Assembly (NCBI GenBank): GCA_016703945.1 | Contig: JADJBC010000002.1 | Coordinates: 248,001 to 312,000, forward strand | Length of the DNA: 64,000 nt | Direction: 5' to 3' | DNA from: Candidatus Aalborgicola danicus | GTDB taxonomy: Bacteria > Pseudomonadota > Gammaproteobacteria > Burkholderiales > Burkholderiaceae_C | Part shown: positions 53,551 through 62,455 of the stretch, one piece after another | How the letters are laid out: every line of letters starts with the position of its first letter | Position numbering within the stretch: the first letter of the stretch is position 1 | Notes under the pieces: generated by a model | Databases searched by the model: none | Told to the model about the DNA's origin: nothing | What the model saw: the letters and a program-made list of their open reading frames with translations, nothing else | Translations under genes and position numbers: made by a program

Positions 53551-55731
53551 TTATTTTTGGACGACGTAGTCCGGACTAATCATGACCATAAACACAGCCA
53601 AGTGGACTTTTTTCTGTTGCAGGGTTATGCCGGGATAGACCCGTTGATCATCAGGTGTCAGAGCGGTTATTTCAAGGACCGCCTGGCGGATGATGCTGCG
53701 ACTGAGCGTACCCAACCGGCCAGCACACAAAACCAGATTGAGGTAATCGAGCAGCCGATCAGGCTGATCGGCCAGAGGCATCATTTCAGAAAAATCGGCT
53801 TGATCGTAGCGTTTGGGGGGATCCTGGTAAATCCCAGTGGCATACACATCTTCGTTGACAAACGATTCAAAGCCCTTTCGGATGAGTGATTCCATTGTGT
53901 TGCCATAGCCACAGACCGTGGTGTCTGTAGTTATCTGAAATTCAGGGGCACTCAAACCACGCCCGCCAAGGTTGCTCGAGGGCGGGGTGTAACCAGGACG
54001 AAAAAAGTTGAAAACTGTTGGCGAACGCAAGGGCAGTTGCCCCAGGCCGAAGGCGCCATTTCCCATCCTTAGCCTCACACCCCATTTAGCTCGCGTCGTC
54101 TCTGTGGCGCAAGTTCTGGCCCACTGATAAAACCGCAGCATGGGCTCCCGGAGTTTCCCGAAGGAAGATTGTTCGCGATTGGCATGATTTAAAGCGTCGG
54201 GATCCAGCAATATCTCTGAAAAGACTGCCCCTAAGTCGCCGCGCACACCAGCACCGTTGTTATTGAACTTTGCGGCGATTCTGGCTACGTACGCTGGGGA
54301 AGGGTTACTAGTTACCAAGCGTTGAATCATCTGCTTGCAGAAAAAGGGTCCAACGTTCGGGTGTTGGAACAACGTGTCCAAGGCGACGCGCAGCGAAGTC
54401 GGTCCATCAGTGTTCGCTGCAATGGTCGCGCTCAAGAAGCGCTTTTCCTCAGGAGAGTGGTGTTGCGGGAAGTGCCGCATTGGCACTACGGCGAATTCGT
54501 GGCTTGCCCGTCCATTGGATGTTGTTGGGTCTTCTGGAATCACCACGAGGCGCGTGGGACGATAGTCGTCTTCCCAGCCAGTGAAGACATGCGCCAACCC
54601 ATTGACGTCGGCATTTGTGTACGTCTCCACTTGACGCCCATCGCCACCGAGTACCGGTGTGCCGTCCAGATTAAGCTGAAGCAATCCGATTGTGAACAAC
54701 TGCATGATTTCTCTTGCATAGTTCTCGTCGGGAACACGGCCAGTGGTGTCAGCACGGCGGCTATCGTTCATATTCAGACATTCGCCCATCAAGGGGCTGA
54801 GGGTCACTGCTTCCAGCAGATCCCGAAAGTTTCCGAATGCATGGCCGACAAGCAAATCCCAGAAATAGGCAGCACCAAAATTGATATACCAGCCCATCGG
54901 ATCGGAATTGGGGCAGAAGTACTCGCTCAGCGCAAGTGCGACCCGCATGCGCACCGGATTGGCACTGAGCAAGATTTGCCGACTGATTGCGACGTCACCA
55001 ACATCACTACCAACATAGTGGCGTGTTTGAGTCTGCATCTGGGAATATCCCTGATCAACCATCCAGGAAACGACTGTTGGCTCGGTGGTTCTATTCATCA
55101 TTTGCAATAGCCATTCGTCGTAACCGATGGCCATCACGGCATCGATGTCGACTGGCAATGATGAAAGCGATGCCATCTGCAAGAACCGTGCGGCATCACT
55201 GGATTTGCTGGGTGAGAACCCCGATCGGGCTGCTAATGGAAAATCGGCCAAAGATCCCAGTCTCAGTACCTGTCCTCCCGTGGCAGGTCCAAGCACTAAA
55301 ACGTCGGTCCCGCGTACTCCGAGCAAATGGCCCGAGCTGTACCGTCGAAACACGACACCTGGAATGGACTCCGTGGTCGGGTTTCCTGGAAAGAAGTCTG
55401 CAAACCCGGTCTGGGCCCATACGAACAATTGGTCCGCAGTGGGTATTCGGGATAGTCCTGGAGCGGTGGTACTACGTGTGGCAGCTGAACGCAGCCATTG
55501 TGGTTGGTCCTTAGCACGATCGGTTTGTAATAGCGATGGATCGACTTCGTCATCTGCTGCGCCACCGCATCCCAGTAGTAGGCTGGTGAGCGCCGTCGCG
55601 GCACTACCTAGTTGAGCCTGGGAAAGTGACCACTGCGTTCCTAGTGGCGCAGAGATTTGTGGATTTGTTTGCACTGGGTGATCTGTTGTTCCCCCAGGCA
55701 GCTGGGTATTGCCAGGCGCTGTTTCAGTCAT
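53551..55731 (-). CDS. DUF1800 family protein with N-terminal accessory domain
   Basis: The ATG at 55731 (MTETAPGNTQ), preceded by AGGGAG, gives 726 residues. The C-terminal 500 residues match DUF1800: EYFCPNSDPMGWYINFGAAY, DENYAREIMQLFTIGLLQL, HPNVGPFFCKQMIQRLV and RSPTVFNFFRPGYTPPSS. Ahead of this lies a domain ADQLFVWAQTGFADFFPG..VFRRYSSGHLLGV..VLRLGSLADF (about residues 97-170) that resembles the N-terminus of the interrupted protein at 45632. It is cotranscribed with the DUF1501 gene. Function is unknown; export or surface location is likely. Confidence 0.9.
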   Translation of the reverse strand: MTETAPGNTQLPGGTTDHPVQTNPQISAPLGTQWSLSQAQLGSAATALTSLLLGCGGAADDEVDPSLLQTDRAKDQPQWLRSAATRSTTAPGLSRIPTADQLFVWAQTGFADFFPGNPTTESIPGVVFRRYSSGHLLGVRGTDVLVLGPATGGQVLRLGSLADFPLAARSGFSPSKSSDAARFLQMASLSSLPVDIDAVMAIGYDEWLLQMMNRTTEPTVVSWMVDQGYSQMQTQTRHYVGSDVGDVAISRQILLSANPVRMRVALALSEYFCPNSDPMGWYINFGAAYFWDLLVGHAFGNFRDLLEAVTLSPLMGECLNMNDSRRADTTGRVPDENYAREIMQLFTIGLLQLNLDGTPVLGGDGRQVETYTNADVNGLAHVFTGWEDDYRPTRLVVIPEDPTTSNGRASHEFAVVPMRHFPQHHSPEEKRFLSATIAANTDGPTSLRVALDTLFQHPNVGPFFCKQMIQRLVTSNPSPAYVARIAAKFNNNGAGVRGDLGAVFSEILLDPDALNHANREQSSFGKLREPMLRFYQWARTCATETTRAKWGVRLRMGNGAFGLGQLPLRSPTVFNFFRPGYTPPSSNLGGRGLSAPEFQITTDTTVCGYGNTMESLIRKGFESFVNEDVYATGIYQDPPKRYDQADFSEMMPLADQPDRLLDYLNLVLCAGRLGTLSRSIIRQAVLEITALTPDDQRVYPGITLQQKKVHLAVFMVMISPDYVVQK

Positions 55732-56226
55732 TTCTGCTCCCTGTTCATCCTCACCTCTGAAGGAGATGCCGCAAACAGCGGGGTCCATAAAAAGTCCCTG
55801 GCCACCGCTGGGTGGTTTGTAGGCAATAGCGCCAACTATCTTGTTCCAAAAAAATTCTATCACCCGACATTTAGACCCGAGGGCGATTCCCCTAAAGGGC
55901 GTTGAAGCCGCGGCCACTTGCATTCTCGATCAGGGAACTTAAAGGCCAAATTGACGTTTTGAACGATCCGCAAGTTTGACACAATGTACGACTGGCTCAT
56001 CCCTAGTAGCCCCTTCACCAATGTCAGTACATTGTCAACTGGAGGTGTTCCCTGAGATAAATTACGCTTCCGTAGAGCTGACCCAGGATGAGGGATTGAC
56101 AGACCGCTTTGGAGCGGGCAAATCGCAAATCTCTACTACCGCAATGCGTCTACAGGCGACGCACCAACTTTCCCGATTTCACGCACACTTCCTGCAAACC
56201 GCCACCGCCCCGGAACACCCCCAGAC
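55732..56226. other. Gene-free region upstream of the DUF1800 gene
   Basis: About 495 bp between the DUF1800 start and the end of the aldo/keto reductase gene. No recognisable gene or RNA; it should hold the promoter of the DUF1800-DUF1501 pair. Confidence 0.5.
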
Positions 56227-57291
56227 CTAATACGCAGGGTCGCGCAGCTCCAGCCGAATGGCATCAATCGCTGCCAATGTCTCGGGCGTCAGCATGGTGC
56301 CAAACGCATCGATGTCCTGATCCAGTTGGGCCAGTGAAGTCACACCAATGATGGTGCTGGCCACCTGCCATTTGGTGTAGCAAAACGCCAACGCCATCTG
56401 CGTCGGTGTCAGACCCACCGATTGCGCCAGCGCGTTGTAGCGCCTGGCGGCGGTCAGAGACTGCGGGCGGCCCCAGCGTTGTTTGCGGATGGTCTCAAAT
56501 TTGGCGATACGCGCCTCTTGGGGTGCATCGGGACCCACCGTGCCGCCCGCGTCGTATTTGCCGGTCAACAAACCGAATGCCAGCGGTGAATAGGCCAGCA
56601 GTGACACGTCCAGCCGGTGCAGGGTCTCGTCCAAAGCGTTTTCCAGACCCCGGCTGATCAGGTTGTAGACGTTTTGTACCGTCGCAATCCGCGGCAGCCC
56701 GTGTTGCTCGGCCAGGCGCACCATTTCGTGCACACCATAGGGCGTTTCGTTGGACAAGCCCACGGCGCGCACCTTGCCGGCCTTGACCAATTGGCCCAAA
56801 GCTTCCAGTTGTGCATGCAGGCTGGTCACGGCCTGGTCATCGGCGGGTTTGTAATACAGGCCGCCAAACATGGGAACCGACCGATTGGGCCAGTGCAACT
56901 GGTAGAGATCGATGACATCGGTCTTCAGCCGCTGCAGGCTACCGTCGCAGGCGGCGATGATGTCAGCGGCGTTCAGATCGCCCTTGCCACCCCGCACCCA
57001 TGGCATGCCACGCGACGGTCCGGCCACCTTGGTGGCGATGACCAGCTTTTGGCGCAAACCCGGACGCGCGGCCAGCCAGTTGCCCATGATTCTTTCAGTG
57101 GCGTTGAAGGTCTCGGCGCGGGCCGGCACGGCGTACATCTCGGCTGTGTCGAGGAAGTTGATGCCGCACTCCACGGCGCGGTCCATGATGGCGTGGGCGG
57201 TGGGTTCATCCACCTGCTCACCAAAGGTCATGGTGCCCAGGCAGATGGGCGTCACGTGCAGGTTGCTTTGGCCAAGGGGTACGGTTTTCAT
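56227..57291 (-). CDS. Aldo/keto reductase
   Basis: A 354-residue NADP-dependent oxidoreductase of the Tas/YajO-like branch. The start MKTVPLGQSNLHVTPICLGTM, the catalytic Asp-Tyr pair in NFLDTAEMYAVP, the Lys in LVIATKVAG and the His in YQLHWPNR are all present. The ATG at 57291 was chosen; a 13-codon extension is less likely. Substrate is unknown. It is divergent from the M23 peptidase gene. Confidence 0.92.
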   Translation of the reverse strand: MKTVPLGQSNLHVTPICLGTMTFGEQVDEPTAHAIMDRAVECGINFLDTAEMYAVPARAETFNATERIMGNWLAARPGLRQKLVIATKVAGPSRGMPWVRGGKGDLNAADIIAACDGSLQRLKTDVIDLYQLHWPNRSVPMFGGLYYKPADDQAVTSLHAQLEALGQLVKAGKVRAVGLSNETPYGVHEMVRLAEQHGLPRIATVQNVYNLISRGLENALDETLHRLDVSLLAYSPLAFGLLTGKYDAGGTVGPDAPQEARIAKFETIRKQRWGRPQSLTAARRYNALAQSVGLTPTQMALAFCYTKWQVASTIIGVTSLAQLDQDIDAFGTMLTPETLAAIDAIRLELRDPAY

Positions 57292-57334
57292 GGTGTCAGT
57301 GTAGCCAGCGTCTCTGTGACCCGCTGTCACAGGG

Positions 57335-58321
57335 GTGTCGCACCAACAGAACCGGCTAACATCGCGGGCCCCATTTCAAAAACAACCCGAAACTTCCACT
57401 TTGCACCAGCCCAAACACCCTTCACCTTCGATCTTGGAACCCCAAAACCGCCGCCAATGGTTGCTGTCGGGCGCCGCTCTGGGACTGGCCTCACTGCCGT
57501 CGGTCAGCTCGGCCCTTGCCCCCTCACCTGCCGCAGCTCTCGACCCCTGGCCCGCCCACTCCCCGGTCCCAGGGGGCATTGCGCGCTTGTCTCTGGGAGC
57601 CTCCGGGCCGCGGCCGCGGGCGACCATTCTGGACGAGGGTCAAGAAGTACCGTTGCTCGTCGTTGGTGACCCGGGTGAATGGATGGCGTTGGTCGGCATC
57701 GCTTTGGCCACACCGACGGGACCTGCGAGCATTTCGGTTCATCGGCCGACCGGTCGCCAGACGGTGGACTTCAAGGTTCTGCCCAAACAGTATCTGGTGC
57801 AAAAAGTGAAGGTAGCGCCCGGCATGGTGGACTTGTCGAACGACGACAAAACGCGCACCGACCGCGAACGTGTGCATATTGCAAACGTGATCGCCACATT
57901 CAGCGAACCCCTGCCAGCAGCTGCGGCGAACGCACCCTTGCGCATGCGCGCCCCGGTGCAAGGAAGGCGGTCCAGCTCCTTTGGTCTGCGCCGCGTGTTC
58001 AACGGCCAGCCGCGTAGCCCCCATAGCGGTATGGACATTGCTGCTCCACTGGGCACAGCCGTATTGGCACCGCTGCCGGGCCGGGTCATTGATACAGGCA
58101 ACTATTTCTACAGCGGCAACGCCGTGTGGCTGGACCACGGTGGTGGGCTCATCAGCCTGATGGGCCATTTGAGCGCCATCGACGCCAAAGTTGGTGATGT
58201 GCTGCAAACCGGAGATCGCCTGGGTGCCGTTGGCGCCACCGGGCGTGCCACTGGACCCCACCTGCACTGGGGCGTGTTGCTCAACCGTTGTATGGTGGAT
58301 CCGGCGCTTCTCTTGGCATAG
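57335..58321 (+). CDS. M23-family peptidase (LysM-free, Tat-like signal)
   Basis: A 328-residue peptidoglycan endopeptidase. A twin-arginine-like NRRQWLLSGAALGLASL near residue 40 suggests export. The central part resembles the N-terminal domain of DUF-linked M23 peptidases (VLPKQYLVQKVKVAPGMVDL). The LytM domain has SSFGLRRVFNGQPRSPHSGMD and the zinc motif HLHWGV. A GTG at 57335 is used here; a TTG at 57401 (HQPKHPS) is an alternative start. It starts 44 bases from the divergent aldo/keto reductase gene. Confidence 0.9.
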   Translation: MSHQQNRLTSRAPFQKQPETSTLHQPKHPSPSILEPQNRRQWLLSGAALGLASLPSVSSALAPSPAAALDPWPAHSPVPGGIARLSLGASGPRPRATILDEGQEVPLLVVGDPGEWMALVGIALATPTGPASISVHRPTGRQTVDFKVLPKQYLVQKVKVAPGMVDLSNDDKTRTDRERVHIANVIATFSEPLPAAAANAPLRMRAPVQGRRSSSFGLRRVFNGQPRSPHSGMDIAAPLGTAVLAPLPGRVIDTGNYFYSGNAVWLDHGGGLISLMGHLSAIDAKVGDVLQTGDRLGAVGATGRATGPHLHWGVLLNRCMVDPALLLA

Positions 58322-58338
58322 TTCGCGCAACGAAGGGC

Positions 58339-59154
58339 TTAATCGCCGCCTCCACAGCCCCCGCCACCACCATCGCTACTGCTGTCCCCACCACTGTCGC
58401 TGGAACTGGTGGATTCGCTGCCGCCAAAACCGTCGGCATCCCCGGCGGCACCGCCCTCGCTGCCGCCAAAGTCGGTGCCGCAATAGGCACCCGAGCTGCT
58501 TTGGCGGTTGATGTCGCGGCAATCGGGCACGTAGCTGAAGCCGCCTGGAATAGCGAACTTCTTGTCCAGTGCAAACAGCAGCGGCAGGCGTCTGGGTTTG
58601 CGCGGGTTGATGCTTTCCTCCATGCAGGCCCAATACCAGGTGCGGCGCAAACCATCGTTGCGTTTGGGGTCTTTGCCCAATACCTCGGCGGGTGTGTGGT
58701 GCATCAGTTTTCCAAAGGCGACGCCGCACCAATCCTCATAGGCACGAGTGTGCAGAATAAATTCATGCCAGGCGGTATCTACCACCTGGGACGGCATGGC
58801 CACAAATTTGCGCCCGCTACGCAAATGCGCCATGAAGAACTGGCGCAGGCCATGCATCACCAGTTCCACATCCCTGGGACCCAACTGCGGGTATTGGGCG
58901 CGCAGCTTGGCCCCAATAAAGCGTGGAAGAACCGATTCCCGAATGAACTGGCGGCGCAGGCTGGTCTCCCATACCTGCAGCGCGAGGTGCAAAACCAGGC
59001 TGACCACGGCGAAGACCACCAACCCCACGCCGTGCAATAGCCAGAAACCGCCCATTGGCAACAACGGGAACGCGACAATTTTCGACGCCGTCAACAGGCG
59101 TATGCCCTGGCGCAGCGAAGGCCGAAACTGGCGAGGGGTCGGCACTTGCATCAC
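58339..59154 (-). CDS. Membrane protein with glycine/serine-rich tail
   Basis: A 271-residue protein with a hydrophobic hairpin at about residues 25-60, then a conserved soluble part with VDTAWHEFILHTRAYEDWC, a motif I associate with glycine-rich-domain (GRDP/DUF1399-like) proteins, and KDPKRNDGLRRTWYWAC. The last 60 residues are Gly/Ser-rich and end GGGGGCGGGD. Function is unknown. The ATG overlaps the acyl-CoA synthetase stop as ATGA (59151-59154), so the two are coupled. Confidence 0.75.
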   Translation of the reverse strand: MMQVPTPRQFRPSLRQGIRLLTASKIVAFPLLPMGGFWLLHGVGLVVFAVVSLVLHLALQVWETSLRRQFIRESVLPRFIGAKLRAQYPQLGPRDVELVMHGLRQFFMAHLRSGRKFVAMPSQVVDTAWHEFILHTRAYEDWCGVAFGKLMHHTPAEVLGKDPKRNDGLRRTWYWACMEESINPRKPRRLPLLFALDKKFAIPGGFSYVPDCRDINRQSSSGAYCGTDFGGSEGGAAGDADGFGGSESTSSSDSGGDSSSDGGGGGCGGGD

Positions 59155-61001
59155 GCACCCAACTGGCGGTCTCGCGCCCGCTCCTCTTCTTGCAGGCGCA
59201 ACACGCGCCGTTGCACTTTGCCGGTGGTGGTCATGGGCAGGGCGTCGACAAACTCAATCTCCTTGGGGTATTCGTAGGGTGCCAGCAGGTCTTTTACGTG
59301 GGTTTGCAGTTCTTGCGTAAGTCTTAAGTGCAATTGGGCCACGGCCCCCGTATCACCTGCACAAGCAGCTATCAAATCAGGAGCAATTACAACATAGGCC
59401 TTCACCACCGCACCACGCTCGGGGTCGGGCTTTGGCACCACCGCCGCGTTGGCCACGGCCGCGTGTTTGACCAGGCAGTTCTCGATCTCGCCGGGGCCGA
59501 TGCGGTAACCCGCGGCCTTGAACACGTCGTCGGAACGCCCCTGGTACCAGAGGTAACCGTCGGCGTCGCGCACCGCCTGGTCACCGGTGCGGCACCAGTC
59601 CCCGGTGAACTTCGCTTGCGTGGCGGCATCGTTTTTCCAGTAGCCCAGGAAAAAAATCGGATCCGGATGTCCATGCACGTCAAAGCGATTCAGCGCCACA
59701 TCACCCGGCACTCCAACGGGACACTCATTACCTTCGTGGTCAATCACCCGCACCTGGTGGCCGGGGTAAGCCATGCCCATGCTGCCGGGTTTGGAAGGCC
59801 ACAGGGCATTGCAATTGCCAACGATGTAGTTGATTTCGGTCTGGCCAAACATCTCGTTGGGCTTGACGCCAAGCTGAAGCTCGCAATAGGAAAAAACGGC
59901 GTCACCCACCGCCTCGCCTGCACTCATGATGGCCTGCAACTTCAAACCGAACTGCTGGCGCACCGTGCGTCTGGCGGTGCCGGGGTAGGCCTTCATCATG
60001 GCCTTGAGCGCCGTGGGAAAGAGAAAGCTGTGGGTGACGCCGCAGGTTCCCATCAACTCCAGCGCGGTTTGCGGATTGAAACGCCCGTTGTAGGCAACGA
60101 TGGGGCGGCCGAAATACAGCGTGGGCAGCAGCGCGTCCATGAGGCCGCCGGTCCAGGCCCAGTCAGCGGGACTCCAGAAGACGCTGCGCGTTTCTAGCTC
60201 CCGCTGACTGGGCTTTGCCCCAAGAATGCTCACGGGGTGAGGATCGAAACCAAACCAGTTCTGGCTCGCCACAAAACCCGGCAGGTTGCCGATCAGCGCA
60301 CGGTGTGCCAGCAAGGCACCTTTGGGGTTGCCGGTGGTTCCACTGGTGTAAATTAGCACAGCCGGGTCATCCGCCAAGGTGTCGATTGGGACGAAATGGG
60401 TGCTGAACTGCGCCAGGGACTCGTTGAATTCGCAGTCTGCCTGCGCCAAGACAGCTGCAGCAGCACCGACCCCGATCACCGTACGAAGCAGGGGGCAGCG
60501 TTTGCGTGCCAACTGCAGATCTGCCAGCGATGTCAAATCGGCGATCGCCAGCACCGCTTCGCTGTCCTGCAGGCGAAACTCCAGTGCGTCAGGGCCGAAC
60601 AGCAATGAAAGCGGCATGGCCACAGCGCCCATTTGCAGCACGGCCATATAGGCCACCGCCGTTTCAAAACATTGGGGCATCACAATGGCCACCCGGTCGC
60701 CGCGCATCACCCCTTGGGCAGACAGGACGTTGGAGAACCGGTTGGCCTGCTCCTGCAACTGAGCAAAGGAATAAAAAACATCGCTAGCCCCCGTAAAGTG
60801 GGCGTGTATTGCTATATTTTTTGCAGTTTCGGAACGCGCAGCCCAGCGCGCACAACAGACCTGTGCGACGTTGAAGCGTTCGGGCACCGCCCATGTGAAG
60901 TCTCGGTGCACATTGGCATAGGCCATGGGAACGCCGCCGAACAGCGCGGGCGGTGTGCGACTGGGGGGGGTAGATATGTCACTGCTTTGACTGACCGGCA
61001 T
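59151..61001 (-). CDS. AMP-binding acyl-CoA synthetase
   Basis: A 616-residue adenylate-forming enzyme, close to medium-chain acyl- or acetyl-CoA synthetases. The P-loop ILIYTSGTTGNPKGALL (about residues 212-228), the MFGQTEINY acyl-binding motif, the hinge LWYQGRSDDVFKAAGYR and the catalytic Lys in TTTGKVQRR are intact. The ATG at 61001 has a GGAG 9 bases upstream; an ATG at 60926 would remove 25 residues. Two dispersed repeats lie in frame (residues about 58-74 and 541-557). Its start codon overlaps a start on the opposite strand in a CATG. Confidence 0.93.
   Translation of the reverse strand: MPVSQSSDISTPPSRTPPALFGGVPMAYANVHRDFTWAVPERFNVAQVCCARWAARSETAKNIAIHAHFTGASDVFYSFAQLQEQANRFSNVLSAQGVMRGDRVAIVMPQCFETAVAYMAVLQMGAVAMPLSLLFGPDALEFRLQDSEAVLAIADLTSLADLQLARKRCPLLRTVIGVGAAAAVLAQADCEFNESLAQFSTHFVPIDTLADDPAVLIYTSGTTGNPKGALLAHRALIGNLPGFVASQNWFGFDPHPVSILGAKPSQRELETRSVFWSPADWAWTGGLMDALLPTLYFGRPIVAYNGRFNPQTALELMGTCGVTHSFLFPTALKAMMKAYPGTARRTVRQQFGLKLQAIMSAGEAVGDAVFSYCELQLGVKPNEMFGQTEINYIVGNCNALWPSKPGSMGMAYPGHQVRVIDHEGNECPVGVPGDVALNRFDVHGHPDPIFFLGYWKNDAATQAKFTGDWCRTGDQAVRDADGYLWYQGRSDDVFKAAGYRIGPGEIENCLVKHAAVANAAVVPKPDPERGAVVKAYVVIAPDLIAACAGDTGAVAQLHLRLTQELQTHVKDLLAPYEYPKEIEFVDALPMTTTGKVQRRVLRLQEEERARDRQLGA
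59343..59371 (-). repeat. Dispersed repeat TAGC-N20-GGGCT, copy 10 (in acyl-CoA synthetase)
   Basis: Minus-strand core TAGC, 20 nt, GGGCC (one change), flanks about 59334-59382, with ATTTGATAGCTGCTTG on the left. It is in frame in the C-terminal domain of the enzyme (APDLIAACAGDTGAVAQL region). Confidence 0.75.
60786..60814 (-). repeat. Dispersed repeat TAGC-N20-GGGCT, copy 11 (in acyl-CoA synthetase)
   Basis: Minus-strand core TAGC, 20 nt, GGGCTAGCGATG, flanks about 60781-60829. It encodes KNIAIHAHFTGASDVF in the N-terminal domain. Copies 10 and 11 lie in the same gene and orientation. Confidence 0.8.
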
Positions 61002-61014
61002 GAAATGGCTCCGT

Positions 61015-61929
61015 ATGATGGAGCAAATGTACCAAGTCAAACGAACACCCCACAGCGAGTTTGTCCCTATTCGCAACCTGCAGTACCACGTCCAGGTGTG
61101 GGGCGAACCCGCGCCGGACAAGACGCCATTGGTGATGGTGCATGGCTGGATGGATGTCGCCGCCAGCTACCAGTTTGTGGTGGATGCCTTTGCGCAAGAC
61201 CACTACATCATCGCGCCGGACTGGCGCGGCTATGGGAAGACCTCCGCCGGCAGTGTGGACAACTTCTGGTTTGCTGACTACATGGCAGACCTTGAATTCT
61301 TGTTGGACCACTACTCGCCCGACAAGCCGGTCAACCTGGTCGGCCACAGCCTGGGCGGCAATGTTGTGATGTTATACGGCGGTGTGCGTCCCGAGCGCAT
61401 ACGCCGCCTGATCAACCTGGAAGGTTTCGGCCTGCCGGCCACCACGCCCGACATGGCGCCGGGACGTTACGCCAAGTGGATGGATGAGCTGAAAAAATTG
61501 CACCGTGGCGAGCTGGACATGCGCGCCTATGACGCCGTGAGCGGCGTCGCCCGCCGCCTGATGAAGACCAACCCCCGCCTGAGCCAGGACAAGGCCGATT
61601 GGCTGGCCCGGCACTGGGCCGAGGAAAACGCCGAGGGCAAATGGACTATTTTGGGCCAGCCGGCGCACAAGATCATCAGCGCCCACCTGTACCAGGCTGA
61701 AGAGGTGCTGGCCCTGTACCGTCGCCTGAACATGCCGGTGCTGGCCGTGGAGGCATCCGACAACAGCCTGGACCTGTGGTGGAAGGGCAAATTCACACTG
61801 AAGCAGTACCACGAGCGCATCCAACACGTGCCCAATGTGGAGATCGGTTTCATACCGGATGCCGGGCACATGATGCACCACGACCAGCCGGAGGTTTTGG
61901 CGGGGTTGATTGAGCGGTTTATTGCTTAG
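61015..61929 (+). CDS. Alpha/beta hydrolase
   Basis: A 304-residue hydrolase with LVMVHGWMDVAASYQF (oxyanion region), the nucleophile elbow VGHSLGGNVV with Ser112, and a C-terminal His in IPDAGHMMHHDQPE. This fits the epoxide hydrolase/lipase-like branch; substrate is unknown. In-frame ATGs at 61000, 61015, 61018 and 61027 are all possible; if 61000 is used, its start overlaps that of the divergent acyl-CoA synthetase. Confidence 0.88.
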   Translation: MMEQMYQVKRTPHSEFVPIRNLQYHVQVWGEPAPDKTPLVMVHGWMDVAASYQFVVDAFAQDHYIIAPDWRGYGKTSAGSVDNFWFADYMADLEFLLDHYSPDKPVNLVGHSLGGNVVMLYGGVRPERIRRLINLEGFGLPATTPDMAPGRYAKWMDELKKLHRGELDMRAYDAVSGVARRLMKTNPRLSQDKADWLARHWAEENAEGKWTILGQPAHKIISAHLYQAEEVLALYRRLNMPVLAVEASDNSLDLWWKGKFTLKQYHERIQHVPNVEIGFIPDAGHMMHHDQPEVLAGLIERFIA

Positions 61930-61958
61930 CGCTGATCGACTCCCGACTTCCAAAATTC

Positions 61959-62336
61959 GACTCCCCACTCCCCCCAGCCCCCTCGCCCCCGTCGGGCGAG
62001 GGGGAGCTTTTAACAGCCGATTTGATTTCGTCGCACCGAATACGGAATTACAGGCGAGGCGTTACGGTACGTTGTGGCATACACAGATTGCAGGGGTGGC
62101 GGTCGTAGTAAACGGCTTCCGGCACGGGTGTACCCAAGCTGGCCGCTGCGCGTGCCAGTGGCTCCGCGCCAACACAGAACGAGGTCTCTACGACCGTTGG
62201 AGATCACTCTGAGAGTGCGAGCCCGCAACGCAACCTCTTGCCAGTGATTTCGTATTCGGCGCGCAATTCCAAAATCGGCTGTTAAAAACTCCCCCTCGCC
62301 CGACGGGGGCGAGGGGGCTGGGGGGAGTGGGGAGTC
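61959..62336. mobile_element. MITE-like element with 65-bp terminal inverted repeats
   Basis: The arms 61959-62023 and 62272-62336 are reverse complements at 64 of 65 positions. Each arm contains a strong internal hairpin (CCCCCTCGCCC / GGGCGAGGGGG). Inside the arms the similarity goes on at lower identity (CGCACCGAATACG against CGCGCCGAATACG, and CGGTCGTAG), so the whole 378 bp looks like two diverged inverted copies of one unit. No transposase is encoded, and I see no target duplication. It fills most of the 526-bp gap between the hydrolase gene and prfB; 62337-62455 holds only the prfB leader. Confidence 0.75.
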
Positions 62337-62455
62337 TGATATTGCCTCAGGGCATCCTGACCCCCAAAACAACAACCGCGTCAACACCCCCCCAACCGCA
62401 GGCATGAGAAAATGCCGGGTTATTCCCCGAATTCACCGCATAGGACAGCACCATC

